This document shows positions 42,199 through 49,664 of a stretch of 64,000 nucleotides of DNA, in pieces (positions within the stretch are counted from its first letter, which is position 1; every line of letters starts with the position of its first letter). The DNA lies in assembly GCA_002722455.1 (NCBI GenBank), contig PBMB01000025.1, positions 1 through 64,000 on the forward strand, in the 5' to 3' direction. The position numbers and the translations under genes were made by a program. Source of the DNA: Chloroflexota bacterium. GTDB lineage: Bacteria > Chloroflexota > Dehalococcoidia > Lucifugimonadales > GCA-2722455. The notes beneath the pieces are model-generated. The model was not told the origin of the DNA, made no database searches, and saw only the letters and a program-made list of their open reading frames with translations.

Positions 42199-43078
42199 TT
42201 TAAATTACGTTAAAAACAAAATGCTTCGAGAATTAAAAATCGAACTGAAAAATGAAGAGTTAAACAAGTATCCTCTAAATTTACTAGGTTTGGATTCAGA
42301 CTTTGTTAATGCGGATTCTTACCTAAAAAATCTGTACCATTCCGTTTGGCGTATTTCAAAAGAGCAAAATAAGCCAATTTACAAATCAAGACAGGTTTTT
42401 CTTGAGTCATTGGCTTTTGATGAAGAACAAAATGCTTTTCATTTCGTCAATAAATATGAACATAGTAGTACTTTAATGGGTGGGCATTCTGAAACAGACG
42501 AATATTATGATCCAAACTGGAAAATGATGAATTATTCTATCAATGGTAAAACTTACAGTTATATCGTAAAAGACCTTAAAGCTCGTGTCTTTAAAGGTAT
42601 ATTGTGTGATTGGTCTAACTTTCACAATTATGAAGATTACTTGTTTAGTGTCTCTTTGGAAAATATTAGCATTGAAGATTTTAATAAATTATTTACTCCT
42701 AAAGAAAATGCAGATTTTGAAAATTCAATCAAATCAAAACAAGTAATGGAAGATATTTCAAAACTGATTAAATCTTCTATATATATTGAAAACAAAGAAG
42801 CATTTAAAGAATATGAAAAACGTTTAGAGAATAAATACTCAATTGAAGAACTGCCTTATCGATATAAGGTTAATGTTCATTGTGATAAGCAATTTATTGA
42901 CTCTAAAAATGAAAGTATAAAAAAATATTCATTGGGTAGTTTTAATATTCTTCCTATCCAAAAAGGTTATGGCGTTCAAATGAGTGATCTAACATTTTCG
43001 GAAGTGAAAAGTATCTCTTTGCAAAAAGGTAATTCTTATTCGGAAAGCAAAGGGCATCACTACAATATTATTATTTAA
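42191..43078 (+). CDS. Hypothetical protein, paralogue B of a tandem pair
   Basis: 295 residues, diverged copy of the 41263 product. It has IYKSRQVFLESLAF, L-K-A-R-V-F-K-G and LFSVSLENISIEDFNKLF at equivalent positions. It differs in the C-terminal ~80 residues. It overlaps the upstream gene by 8 bases, with SD AAAAGG in the upstream coding end. Terminator at 43097-43128. No domain recognised. Confidence 0.75.
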   Translation: MIDLNYVKNKMLRELKIELKNEELNKYPLNLLGLDSDFVNADSYLKNLYHSVWRISKEQNKPIYKSRQVFLESLAFDEEQNAFHFVNKYEHSSTLMGGHSETDEYYDPNWKMMNYSINGKTYSYIVKDLKARVFKGILCDWSNFHNYEDYLFSVSLENISIEDFNKLFTPKENADFENSIKSKQVMEDISKLIKSSIYIENKEAFKEYEKRLENKYSIEELPYRYKVNVHCDKQFIDSKNESIKKYSLGSFNILPIQKGYGVQMSDLTFSEVKSISLQKGNSYSESKGHHYNIII

Positions 43079-43096
43079 ATAGAGTTATTTAATAAG

Positions 43097-43128
43097 AAGG
43101 TTAAGCGATTAGCTTAATCTTTTTTTTG
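43097..43128 (+). terminator. Terminator of the paralogue pair
   Basis: GGTTAAGC/GCTTAATC stem (G.T allowed), loop GATTA, eight T. Confidence 0.8.
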
Positions 43129-43148
43129 GTCTTTAGATTAGGAGAAAA

Positions 43149-43171
43149 AAAAGCCACTGAGAAGTGGCTTA
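43149..43171 (-). terminator. Terminator of the 43179 gene
   Basis: AAGCCACT/AGTGGCTT with a 4-nt loop and a T-run on the minus strand. Confidence 0.82.
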
Positions 43172-43178
43172 ATATTAA

Positions 43179-43937
43179 TTATTTTCTAATTTGATATAAA
43201 CTAATCGCTTTATTGATACAGGCTTTGCATGTAACGTATTTTGCGTTTGGGTGTGTATGATTTTGAGCATCTAATTGTGAAGAACACAATGAATGATTCT
43301 GTTTAAATTTATCAGTGCTCTCATTTAGCCAAATAAGGTGTTCTTTATTAGAATAACAATGTGAAAGCCCTAAATCAATAGATAACTCTCTTACATTCTC
43401 AATAATAGCATTTTGAATTTTAGGTTTTAATTCACCAAGTTTCTTTCTTTTTCCAAATCCAATATCTTTATCTTCCGTTGTTTTTGCATTGCCAATATTC
43501 TTTTCATTATTAGCAATTTCAGAATCAATATTTTTAATTGTTGTTTTAATATCTGATTTTTTAGAGAAATCACCATTAACAATTCGTTGTTGCTCATTTA
43601 ATATTTCTGAAAGTTCAGAATCTACTTTATTTGCAATTTTATTGTTGTATTTTGAAGTAATGATAGCAAAGTCAAAAAAAGCTTCACACATAGAGAGAAA
43701 GAGTTCTTCTTTTGGATGATTATTGAATACATTTAATATGACCTCAGAATAAGCTTGTTTATCTTCTGAGTATGTTTCTGATTCTTCAAATAAGTGTTTA
43801 AAGAGACTGCAAGCAGAGTGGTGATTGAATCGTTGTAAAATTTCCCAATTATCATTAATAAAATTGGAAAAGTTATTCATAGGTGTATCTTTATGAATAT
43901 ATGGATCAAGAATAGGATATAAATCATCTTTATTCAT
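43179..43937 (-). CDS. Hypothetical protein with C-terminal zinc-binding motif
   Basis: ATG at 43937 chosen (SD AAGGA 6 bases upstream). 252 residues: a helical N-terminal domain, a central charged helix with basic residues (GFGKRKKLGELKPK), and a C-terminal end with H-S-L-C...TCKACINKA (Cys near 217, C-x-x-C near 238). The latter resembles a short treble-clef or zinc-ribbon seen in many phage/plasmid proteins ending V-T-C-x-x-C. It lies 10 bases behind the 43948 gene. Function unknown. Confidence 0.72.
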   Translation of the reverse strand: MNKDDLYPILDPYIHKDTPMNNFSNFINDNWEILQRFNHHSACSLFKHLFEESETYSEDKQAYSEVILNVFNNHPKEELFLSMCEAFFDFAIITSKYNNKIANKVDSELSEILNEQQRIVNGDFSKKSDIKTTIKNIDSEIANNEKNIGNAKTTEDKDIGFGKRKKLGELKPKIQNAIIENVRELSIDLGLSHCYSNKEHLIWLNESTDKFKQNHSLCSSQLDAQNHTHPNAKYVTCKACINKAISLYQIRK

Positions 43938-43947
43938 TGTTTTTTCC

Positions 43948-44298
43948 TTATGAGAAAATGTGAAGGTATTGACCATGCGCAGGAATCAATAATGAAGCAA
44001 TAAAGTAAACGGCTGATTCTGCGCTAATGATAAGTAAAATGTTTCGCATGGTTAGGTATCGATAAGAAAGCTTTGTTAGAAGTACCAGTTTTGGAAATGA
44101 AAGATAGTAAATCAATCCAAATAAAGCGAGACAAAGTGCTGGTGCAATAGAAGCATTAAAGCTAATTCCAATCCAGTTTTCCCAAACATAAGCAATAAGT
44201 GGAACAAGAAGATAAGTTAGAAAGCCAACTGATATGGCTCCCATAACAAGAATGTTACTTAACACTTCTGTTGTGGATTCTGGTCTTTTGTTTAACAT
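43948..44298 (-). CDS. Small polytopic membrane protein
   Basis: 116 residues with three hydrophobic helices (about 15-40, 50-75, 88-107). The basic loop LTKLSYRYLTMR follows the second. The SD is weak AGAG. A 10-base spacer to the 43179 gene suggests one transcript, so a membrane anchor for the zinc-motif protein is possible. No family recognised. Confidence 0.72.
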   Translation of the reverse strand: MLNKRPESTTEVLSNILVMGAISVGFLTYLLVPLIAYVWENWIGISFNASIAPALCLALFGLIYYLSFPKLVLLTKLSYRYLTMRNILLIISAESAVYFIASLLIPAHGQYLHIFS

Positions 44299-44368
44299 AA
44301 ATTATATTCTCTTTGTTTAATATTTGATATCCATATAATATCAAAAAAACACATGTTAAACAACAAAA

Positions 44369-44394
44369 AAAGCCCCACTAAATAGTGAAGCTTT
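44369..44394 (-). terminator. Terminator of the small basic gene at 44407
   Basis: AAGCTTCACT/AGTGGGGCTT (two G.U pairs) with a 4-nt loop, then seven T on the minus strand. Confidence 0.75.
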
Positions 44395-44406
44395 CTTTTG
44401 AATTAA

Positions 44407-44550
44407 TTATGCGTATAATTCGACTTCTCGATGTTCTCGTCCTCTCTGTGGCTTGCTTTTTTTGTTTTTAGTTTTAAGCTCGTCGCCTTCATGAAGTCGA
44501 AAACGTTTGATACCTTTGCCAGAATTCATTTTTTCAACTTTACCACCCAT
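44407..44550 (-). CDS. Small basic protein (47 aa)
   Basis: A short gene on the minus strand: ATG at 44550, SD AGAGG 8 bases upstream, 47 codons, TAA. The product is highly basic (G-K-G-I-K-R-F-R, then K-N-K-K-S-K-P-Q-R-G-R-E-H-R) with a Gly-rich start, which suggests nucleic-acid or ribosome binding. Promoter TTGCAA-17-TAATAT (44595-44623) and a terminator isolate it as its own unit. It fills much of the 515-base gap 44299-44814; the remainder (44624-44757) shows nothing distinct. Confidence 0.72.
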   Translation of the reverse strand: MGGKVEKMNSGKGIKRFRLHEGDELKTKNKKSKPQRGREHREVELYA

Positions 44551-44594
44551 AATATATACCTCTTTTGTGTTCTAGGATCGTTTAACTTGTCTTT

Positions 44595-44623
44595 ATATTA
44601 TCAATAGATTTTTCAATTTGCAA
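44595..44623 (-). promoter_or_regulatory. Promoter of the small basic gene
   Basis: On the minus strand, TTGCAA, 17 bp, TAATAT; 45 bases to the ATG. Confidence 0.6.
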
Positions 44624-44821
44624 GAACTTTTTATCCAAAAATAAGCATTTTTATCCGTTCGTTGTTTTTTTAATCAATAAGAGAATGATAAGCTATTGAA
44701 GATTAAAACAATAGGTTAAAAAACATACAAAACACTATTCTTTAAAACATTTCAATATTTATTTTATTAGATAAGTGTGGTATAATAAGTGCATATTAAA
44801 AGATAATTGTAAGGTTAAATA

Positions 44822-45301
44822 ATGATCGTTTTATTTGAAGAAGTTCCAAAAGAAGAATCTTTTCTTTTTAATGAAAATGTATGGATAAAGCTTAATGACA
44901 GAGAAGGAACAAAAGAAGGTTCTTTTTGTTCGGTTTGTTCATTTGGTGAAGATATTGAATCATTGTTTGTGAAAATTGGAAAAGTTGAAGAAGATAAAAT
45001 AGATAAAAAAATAATATCTATGCAAAAGTTATTATCAATACTTTCTTCTGAAGGTTTGATATTTGATATTATAGACGAAGACACAGACGATTTTGCAGAA
45101 GTTTTATATAAATGCAATGTAAAAAGATTAAACGAAAAAATGCCTTATCTTTCAAAACTTGAAGAAAAAATAAAAGAAGAATTTTTATCGGAAATAAAAA
45201 CAGTAGAGACTGATAGTGTAGATATATTCTTTGATTTTACACGACACGTTGCTTTAACTTTAGCAAAAAAATATTACAAGCAAATGAAAGAGGTCTGTTA
45301 G
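44822..45301 (+). CDS. Hypothetical protein
   Basis: 159 residues, acidic; family unknown. A strand-rich N-terminus (NVWIKLNDREGTKEGSF, then SVCSFGEDIESLFVKIGKV) leads to a helical C-terminus. An extended -10 (TGG-TATAAT, 44781-44786) and SD AAGG precede the ATG. The stop codon lies within an AGAGGTC/GACCTCT hairpin at 45289-45307 that lacks a good T-run. Confidence 0.7.
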   Translation: MIVLFEEVPKEESFLFNENVWIKLNDREGTKEGSFCSVCSFGEDIESLFVKIGKVEEDKIDKKIISMQKLLSILSSEGLIFDIIDEDTDDFAEVLYKCNVKRLNEKMPYLSKLEEKIKEEFLSEIKTVETDSVDIFFDFTRHVALTLAKKYYKQMKEVC

Positions 45302-45317
45302 ACCTCTCTCAAATCTC

Positions 45318-45683
45318 TTATTTTTCTTTTGAATCATAACCACTCTTGATAAGTTCTGTTTCAACACGTTTTAAATGGAATAATCTATTGGAACGTTTTG
45401 AATGATAACCACGCTTGATAAGTTCTGCCTCAACACGTTTTACTAGGTCATTCCAGTTAGACAATTCAAGCTTCAAAACACTAAGAGAACGAAGTATGCC
45501 GCAAAGTGGAACAATGTTTAACTTTTCAACACAAAGATTTTGTATATCATAATCAAGCTGTTCAATTTCACCATTGTATATAAGGCACATTAATTCTTGA
45601 AAAGAAGGAAGAAGCATCGTTGACGTTAATTCCTCGTTAATTTGTAAAAGTTCAACTTCATAAACCCAATTTGAAACAAGCAT
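45318..45683 (-). CDS. Hypothetical protein with a tandem C-terminal duplication
   Basis: ATG at 45683 chosen (SD AGAGGA 7 bases upstream); a longer frame upstream is rejected. 121 residues, mostly helical. The last ~40 residues are a 23-residue unit repeated (VEAELIKRGYHSK and VETELIKSGYDSK), mirrored by a 69-bp near-identical DNA repeat. Recent duplication of a coding helix is likely. No family recognised. Confidence 0.72.
   Translation of the reverse strand: MLVSNWVYEVELLQINEELTSTMLLPSFQELMCLIYNGEIEQLDYDIQNLCVEKLNIVPLCGILRSLSVLKLELSNWNDLVKRVEAELIKRGYHSKRSNRLFHLKRVETELIKSGYDSKEK
45328..45445. repeat. 69-bp period direct repeat in coding sequence
   Basis: Copies at 45328-45376 and 45397-45445 differ at only a few bases, giving a 23-codon in-frame duplication in the 45318 gene. 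Confidence 0.9.
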
Positions 45684-45930
45684 ATATTTTCCTCTATAAA
45701 AATGGAAATGATTAAAAAAAATAAAAAGCAACTATTTAAAAATAATGACTTTATTAAGTCAATGATTATTTAAAGTTCAGATTTTTTGATTTTTACACCT
45801 TTGAATCATGCACATAATAAAATAATTCATTCAAAAGTAAATAAAAAAACGTTTTTTTCTTATGTTTTATATTTCAACAATTCTTCTCTGTCAAATAATT
45901 CTGACTTAATGATTTCTCGAAAAGTAGATA

Positions 45931-46599
45931 TTAATAAGTAAGAATTTTTGGGATATGTTCTTCAATGAAGTCTGGAAGTTCAGATTCTTCAACAATATGT
46001 TGAGTCCAATCTTTTAATTTGTGGTCAAAAATAGAACCTGCAGGAGCTTGGTATTTCAATACACAAATCTCTTGTGGATTGTGCCATACGCCATCATAAT
46101 CTGAATATTTTTCTGAAACATACAGAGAAAATAGTGCTCGAAAAGGGTTAACTTCGTCAACTCGAATAGGCTGCATTAGCTTATGTAGCTTATTAGTTGG
46201 AATCAATACGTCAACATTTTCAATATCAGCGTCTTCATCAAAGTTATCAAAAGCATCACTCATGCTTTCAAAGTATTCAATGATTTCTTCTTCAATTTCA
46301 TCGTCATAATAACGAACAGCAGCTTTCTGCTTTTTCATTACAAGACCTTTATCCAAAGCATATTCAGATAAAGTGTTAATAAGTTCTTTGCTCTTGTTAT
46401 ATAGTGCAAAACGTGCATTGGGATTAAACAGAGAATTAAATTCACCTGCAATCTGTCCTTTGCCTATTCTAATCCACTCTCTTGGATTAGTTGAAATGCT
46501 TAATCCTTTTGCTTGCTCAATGTTAAAAGAGCTACGCAATTTTGGATTCATAGTTCCAACATGGAATACTTTTTTGATTGATAATGTTTTAAATAACAT
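45931..46599 (-). CDS. Hypothetical protein
   Basis: 222 residues, family unknown. An N-terminal basic alpha/beta segment is followed by an acidic middle (DDEIEEEIIEYFESM) and a beta-rich end. The stretch F-N-S-L-F-N-P-N-A-R-F-A-L-Y-N-K-S-K-E is a possible loop region. SD AAGG lies before ATG. The 45732-45930 gap downstream is AT-rich with no gene seen. Confidence 0.7.
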   Translation of the reverse strand: MLFKTLSIKKVFHVGTMNPKLRSSFNIEQAKGLSISTNPREWIRIGKGQIAGEFNSLFNPNARFALYNKSKELINTLSEYALDKGLVMKKQKAAVRYYDDEIEEEIIEYFESMSDAFDNFDEDADIENVDVLIPTNKLHKLMQPIRVDEVNPFRALFSLYVSEKYSDYDGVWHNPQEICVLKYQAPAGSIFDHKLKDWTQHIVEESELPDFIEEHIPKILTY

Positions 46600-46692
46600 A
46601 TAATACCTTTTTATTCTTTTTAGTTTGTTTTTTTCTTTTATCTATTTATCGATTGGCTTAATTATAAAATAAAAAACATAAAAAAGCAATAA

Positions 46693-46720
46693 AAAAAAGA
46701 GACTTTTTAGTCTCTTTTTT
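46693..46720. terminator. Terminator of the 46748 gene
   Basis: AAGAGACT/AGTCTCTT with loop TTTT and A/T runs on both sides. Confidence 0.8.
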
Positions 46721-46747
46721 AAATAAGTTATTTTACATTAAAATACA

Positions 46748-47128
46748 TTATTGACGTAACACATACTCTTCTTTTTCATTGTCCCAAGTGGCTTCTGGGT
46801 GAACTGCGAACCATTCACCGTCAAAACAATCAACTTTCCATAATTGATTTTCGCCTTCGATTTTGATTAAACCGAAAGCTTGAAGATAATCAGTATTTTC
46901 AGCAAGGAACTTATTTTCAGAAGAGAAAAATGATTCACGAGTTTCATTTTCAAAGCCGTCTAGTTCAGCTTCGATAGCGTCAGAAAGTTCAGTGTAGTAT
47001 CCGTCTTCAACTTTTACAGATTCTTCAAGAATGTGATTATTAAGAAAATATAGTTTATATTTACTGGCGATATGAGAAAGATTATGAACACCCAAAGTAC
47101 TGTTGCCGATTGGAAGTAAAATTTGCAT
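46748..47128 (-). CDS. Hypothetical protein
   Basis: 126 residues, acidic; unknown family. A first strand/turn (LPIGNSTLGVHNLSHIAS) leads into a Glu-rich helix, and the C-terminal half is Trp-rich (NQLWKVDCFDGEWFAVHPEA). SD AGGA lies before ATG. Monocistronic, with its own terminator. Confidence 0.7.
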   Translation of the reverse strand: MQILLPIGNSTLGVHNLSHIASKYKLYFLNNHILEESVKVEDGYYTELSDAIEAELDGFENETRESFFSSENKFLAENTDYLQAFGLIKIEGENQLWKVDCFDGEWFAVHPEATWDNEKEEYVLRQ

Positions 47129-47231
47129 GTTGTTTTCCTGTTATTGATTGAGTTGGTATTATAGTAACAACATAACATTTTAAAATCAAGAAAAAAATCG
47201 TTTTTTTAATGAGAAAAAAACAAGTAATTGC

Positions 47232-47260
47232 TTTATTTGGTAAAAGCTTTTTGCTATAAT
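47232..47260 (+). promoter_or_regulatory. Promoter of tilS
   Basis: TTTATT, 17 bp ending in TGC, TATAAT (47255-47260), an extended -10 type. Confidence 0.65.
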
Positions 47261-47295
47261 AATAAAAGTTAAATAATGAATAGAGTGATAAACCA

Positions 47296-48450
47296 ATGCA
47301 TATCGTAGAACAAAAATTTAAAGAATTTGTAGAGAGTGAATCAATCAAGTCTCTTGATCATTTCTTCATTGCTTATAGTGGTGGTGTAGATAGTCAAGTG
47401 CTCTTAAACCTTGCTGCAAAATATTTAAGTGGGAAAGTGACAGCATTACACGTTAATCACGGTATTTCTTCTAATGCAAAGACTTGGGAAAACTTTTGTA
47501 AAGAAACGGCTGAATCTCTTGGTGTTGCATTTAAATCAGCGCATTTTGAATTAGCGAATGAAAAATCAAATCTTGAAGAAGTAGCTCGTATTTGTCGCTA
47601 TGGTTTCTTTGAAGAAAATGTAAAGGAAAATACAGCATTGATTACAGGACACCATTTAGACGATCAAGCAGAAACGTTTATGCTTCGTTTAATGCGTGGT
47701 TCTGGTGTTGACGGGTTGGCTTCTATGCCACAATCCCGACCATTTAAAGACGGTTCTTTGGTTAGACCTTTACTTGAAGTGTCAAAAGAAGAAATTATTG
47801 AATTTGCAATTCAAAAAAAATTAAAATGGGTTGAAGATGAATCAAACAAATCTTCTGATTATGATAGAAACTTCATCCGTAATGAAGTTATGCCATTACT
47901 AAAAACTCGTTGGGCGCAAGCAAATAAATCAATTGCTCGTTCTGCAAAGCATTGTGAAGTGGCTAAAACAGAGATGAAGCAAGAAGATAGTAAAGATTTT
48001 GAAGCAGTATCAGTAGTTGAAAATAAAGAAACAAAGTTATCGGTAGAAAAACTGATTAAACTTTCAAAAGAAAAACAAAAGCGTGTGATTCGATTTTGGT
48101 TAAATGAATTCGGTGTTTTAATGCCAACAAGCAAAAACCTAGAAGTAATCATTAATGAGCTAGTAATGTCGAAACCTGACAGTCAATCTTGCTTTGAAAC
48201 AAGTGATTATGAACTAAGAAAAGCTTTTGGTGAGATCTTCTTTATCAATAAATCTTCACCGTTTGTATTAACTTATGAAACGCCAGTAGAAGAACCAACA
48301 AAGGATATGAGAATGTCTTACAAAGGAACAAACAGAAGTTTTAAATATGTAATGAAAGCAGAGAAAGTACCTTATTGGCGCAGAGAAGAATATAAGGCTG
48401 TTGTTGAGAATGGTAAAGTAATTGCTTTTGGAGATATTACAGCAAATTAA
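47296..48450 (+). CDS. tilS: tRNA(Ile)-lysidine synthase
   Basis: 384 residues. The N-terminal PP-loop motif is YSGGVDSQVLL near residue 29. Also present are HVNHGIS, then TGHHLDDQAETFMLRLMRGSG with the catalytic ATP-binding stretch, VRPLLEVSKEEI and DESNKSSDYDRNFIRNEVMP. The C-terminal domain shows KEKQKRVIRFWL and RMSYKGTNRSFK. The enzyme converts C34 of tRNA-Ile2 (CAU) to lysidine, essential for AUA decoding. It is somewhat shorter than E. coli TilS (432). It is usually a single essential chromosomal gene, so its presence among unknowns is notable. It has its own promoter and terminator; the SD is weak. Confidence 0.95.
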   Translation: MHIVEQKFKEFVESESIKSLDHFFIAYSGGVDSQVLLNLAAKYLSGKVTALHVNHGISSNAKTWENFCKETAESLGVAFKSAHFELANEKSNLEEVARICRYGFFEENVKENTALITGHHLDDQAETFMLRLMRGSGVDGLASMPQSRPFKDGSLVRPLLEVSKEEIIEFAIQKKLKWVEDESNKSSDYDRNFIRNEVMPLLKTRWAQANKSIARSAKHCEVAKTEMKQEDSKDFEAVSVVENKETKLSVEKLIKLSKEKQKRVIRFWLNEFGVLMPTSKNLEVIINELVMSKPDSQSCFETSDYELRKAFGEIFFINKSSPFVLTYETPVEEPTKDMRMSYKGTNRSFKYVMKAEKVPYWRREEYKAVVENGKVIAFGDITAN

Positions 48451-48466
48451 TTTTTAATGGATAAAG

Positions 48467-48497
48467 AAAAGGTCAAGCGTAATACTTGACCTTTTTT
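48467..48497 (+). terminator. Terminator of tilS
   Basis: AAAAGGTCAAG/CTTGACCTTTT with an 8-nt loop and seven T. Confidence 0.88.
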
Positions 48498-48523
48498 TAT
48501 TGTAAAAAAACAAAAAGTATTTT

Positions 48524-48934
48524 TTAAGAAATATTTTTAATAATCTGTTTTGCAAGAATTAATGCTTGTTGAATATCTTTTTCTAAAGGTGGGCTATCCA
48601 TATATTGAATTAAATCTTTTTCATTAAGTCCAGTAATAACTTTATCACCAAAACTTTTAAGCTCAGTTGAATCAGAATACAAGCCCATAACATCCAAAAA
48701 AAACCCGTCTTCTCTTATTACCCAAGCATGACCAATGAATAATTTGTTTTCTTCTACGACCAAGGTGGTTTGTATTTCAAAACCATAGATTCTATTAAAT
48801 GCGATAGCGAGATCCATACAATGACCATAAGTGTATCTCTCTTGTATTGTGTCAAGTGCGCTTATGTTATTGTTGGAGTAGGCTTCTTTTAATAATTTTT
48901 GAAAAGGCTCGTTGTTTTGTTTTTGCATAAACAT
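48524..48934 (-). CDS. Hypothetical protein with GHC...HAWV...LD motif
   Basis: A 136-residue, diverged relative of the 13382 product: Y-T-Y-G-H-C-M-D-L-A-I-A-F near residue 35, G-H-A-W-V near 67 and F-F-L-D-V-M-G-L near 78. The spaced Cys, His and Asp fit a papain/transglutaminase-like triad but are not proof of activity. The start is ambiguous between the ATGs at 48934 and 48928, and no clear SD is seen. Confidence 0.7.
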   Translation of the reverse strand: MFMQKQNNEPFQKLLKEAYSNNNISALDTIQERYTYGHCMDLAIAFNRIYGFEIQTTLVVEENKLFIGHAWVIREDGFFLDVMGLYSDSTELKSFGDKVITGLNEKDLIQYMDSPPLEKDIQQALILAKQIIKNIS

Positions 48935-48994
48935 GATAAAATAATGGAGAGCTATACAAATGGGATATTGATATAGCTCTTAAAAACAGTTTGA

Positions 48995-49513
48995 TTAGTC
49001 AGTTGTAACTTTAAAGTGATCACTTGGGATACTGTATTTATGAACATGATAACCATTAATGTTTATATGATAAAAGCCTTCTTTTGCAAAGATTTCAATC
49101 TTGTTAATGCCTTTAAAGTTTTTTGCATACAATCCAGTAAGAATTCGATTGTCGTCAAAGATAGAGAATACTTTATCGTCTTTGATTTCTAAACCTGTAA
49201 CATTACCCTCATAAAGTTCCATATCCATGACTTGAATGCCAGAAATATTCACTTCAAAATGAATGTCTTCATTTTTTTTCTCGTATTGAATATCAAAAGA
49301 TAAAGGACAAGGAGAACGAATCCAGAATTCAAAAGAATTATTTAAGCGATCATATTCTAATCCACTTAATTGAAGCCATCCTAGTTTATCAAATACGTCT
49401 CTTCGATAATTAAGACCTTCTTGCAAGATAAAGCTTTTCTCTTGAACAGGAGCTTCTGAGACACGTTTATCAATGTCTTCGATAAAATCGTTGTATTCTT
49501 TTGGAAAAATCAT
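48995..49513 (-). CDS. Hypothetical protein
   Basis: 172 residues, family unknown; mostly beta-rich (FEFWIRSPCPLSFDIQYEKK, GLEIKDDKVFSIFDDNRI). SD AAGG lies before ATG. The leader contains a 3-codon frame (ATG GCA ACA TAA, 49575-49586) behind an AGAGGA SD. The promoter TTGCTT-17-TATTAT is at 49614-49642 (minus strand). Confidence 0.7.
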   Translation of the reverse strand: MIFPKEYNDFIEDIDKRVSEAPVQEKSFILQEGLNYRRDVFDKLGWLQLSGLEYDRLNNSFEFWIRSPCPLSFDIQYEKKNEDIHFEVNISGIQVMDMELYEGNVTGLEIKDDKVFSIFDDNRILTGLYAKNFKGINKIEIFAKEGFYHININGYHVHKYSIPSDHFKVTTD

Positions 49514-49613
49514 AAATAAACCTTATTTAAGTAAATGAATAGTTTGAATATCAAAAGTGTTATAACCAAGATTTTTATGTTGCCATTGTAACGATCCTCT
49601 TTAACATGAAACA

Positions 49614-49642
49614 ATAATAACAAGAATAAAAACAAAAAGCAA
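49614..49642 (-). promoter_or_regulatory. Promoter of the 48995 gene
   Basis: On the minus strand, TTGCTT, 17 bp, TATTAT. It gives a ~95-nt leader with a 3-codon mini-ORF preceded by AGAGGA. Confidence 0.6.
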
Positions 49643-49664
49643 TACAAAAAAACTAAAATCAAAG

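Noticed and set aside
47082-47348. Minus-strand frame across the tilS promoter
   Set aside because: It overlaps both a strong promoter and the start of tilS, and has no SD.
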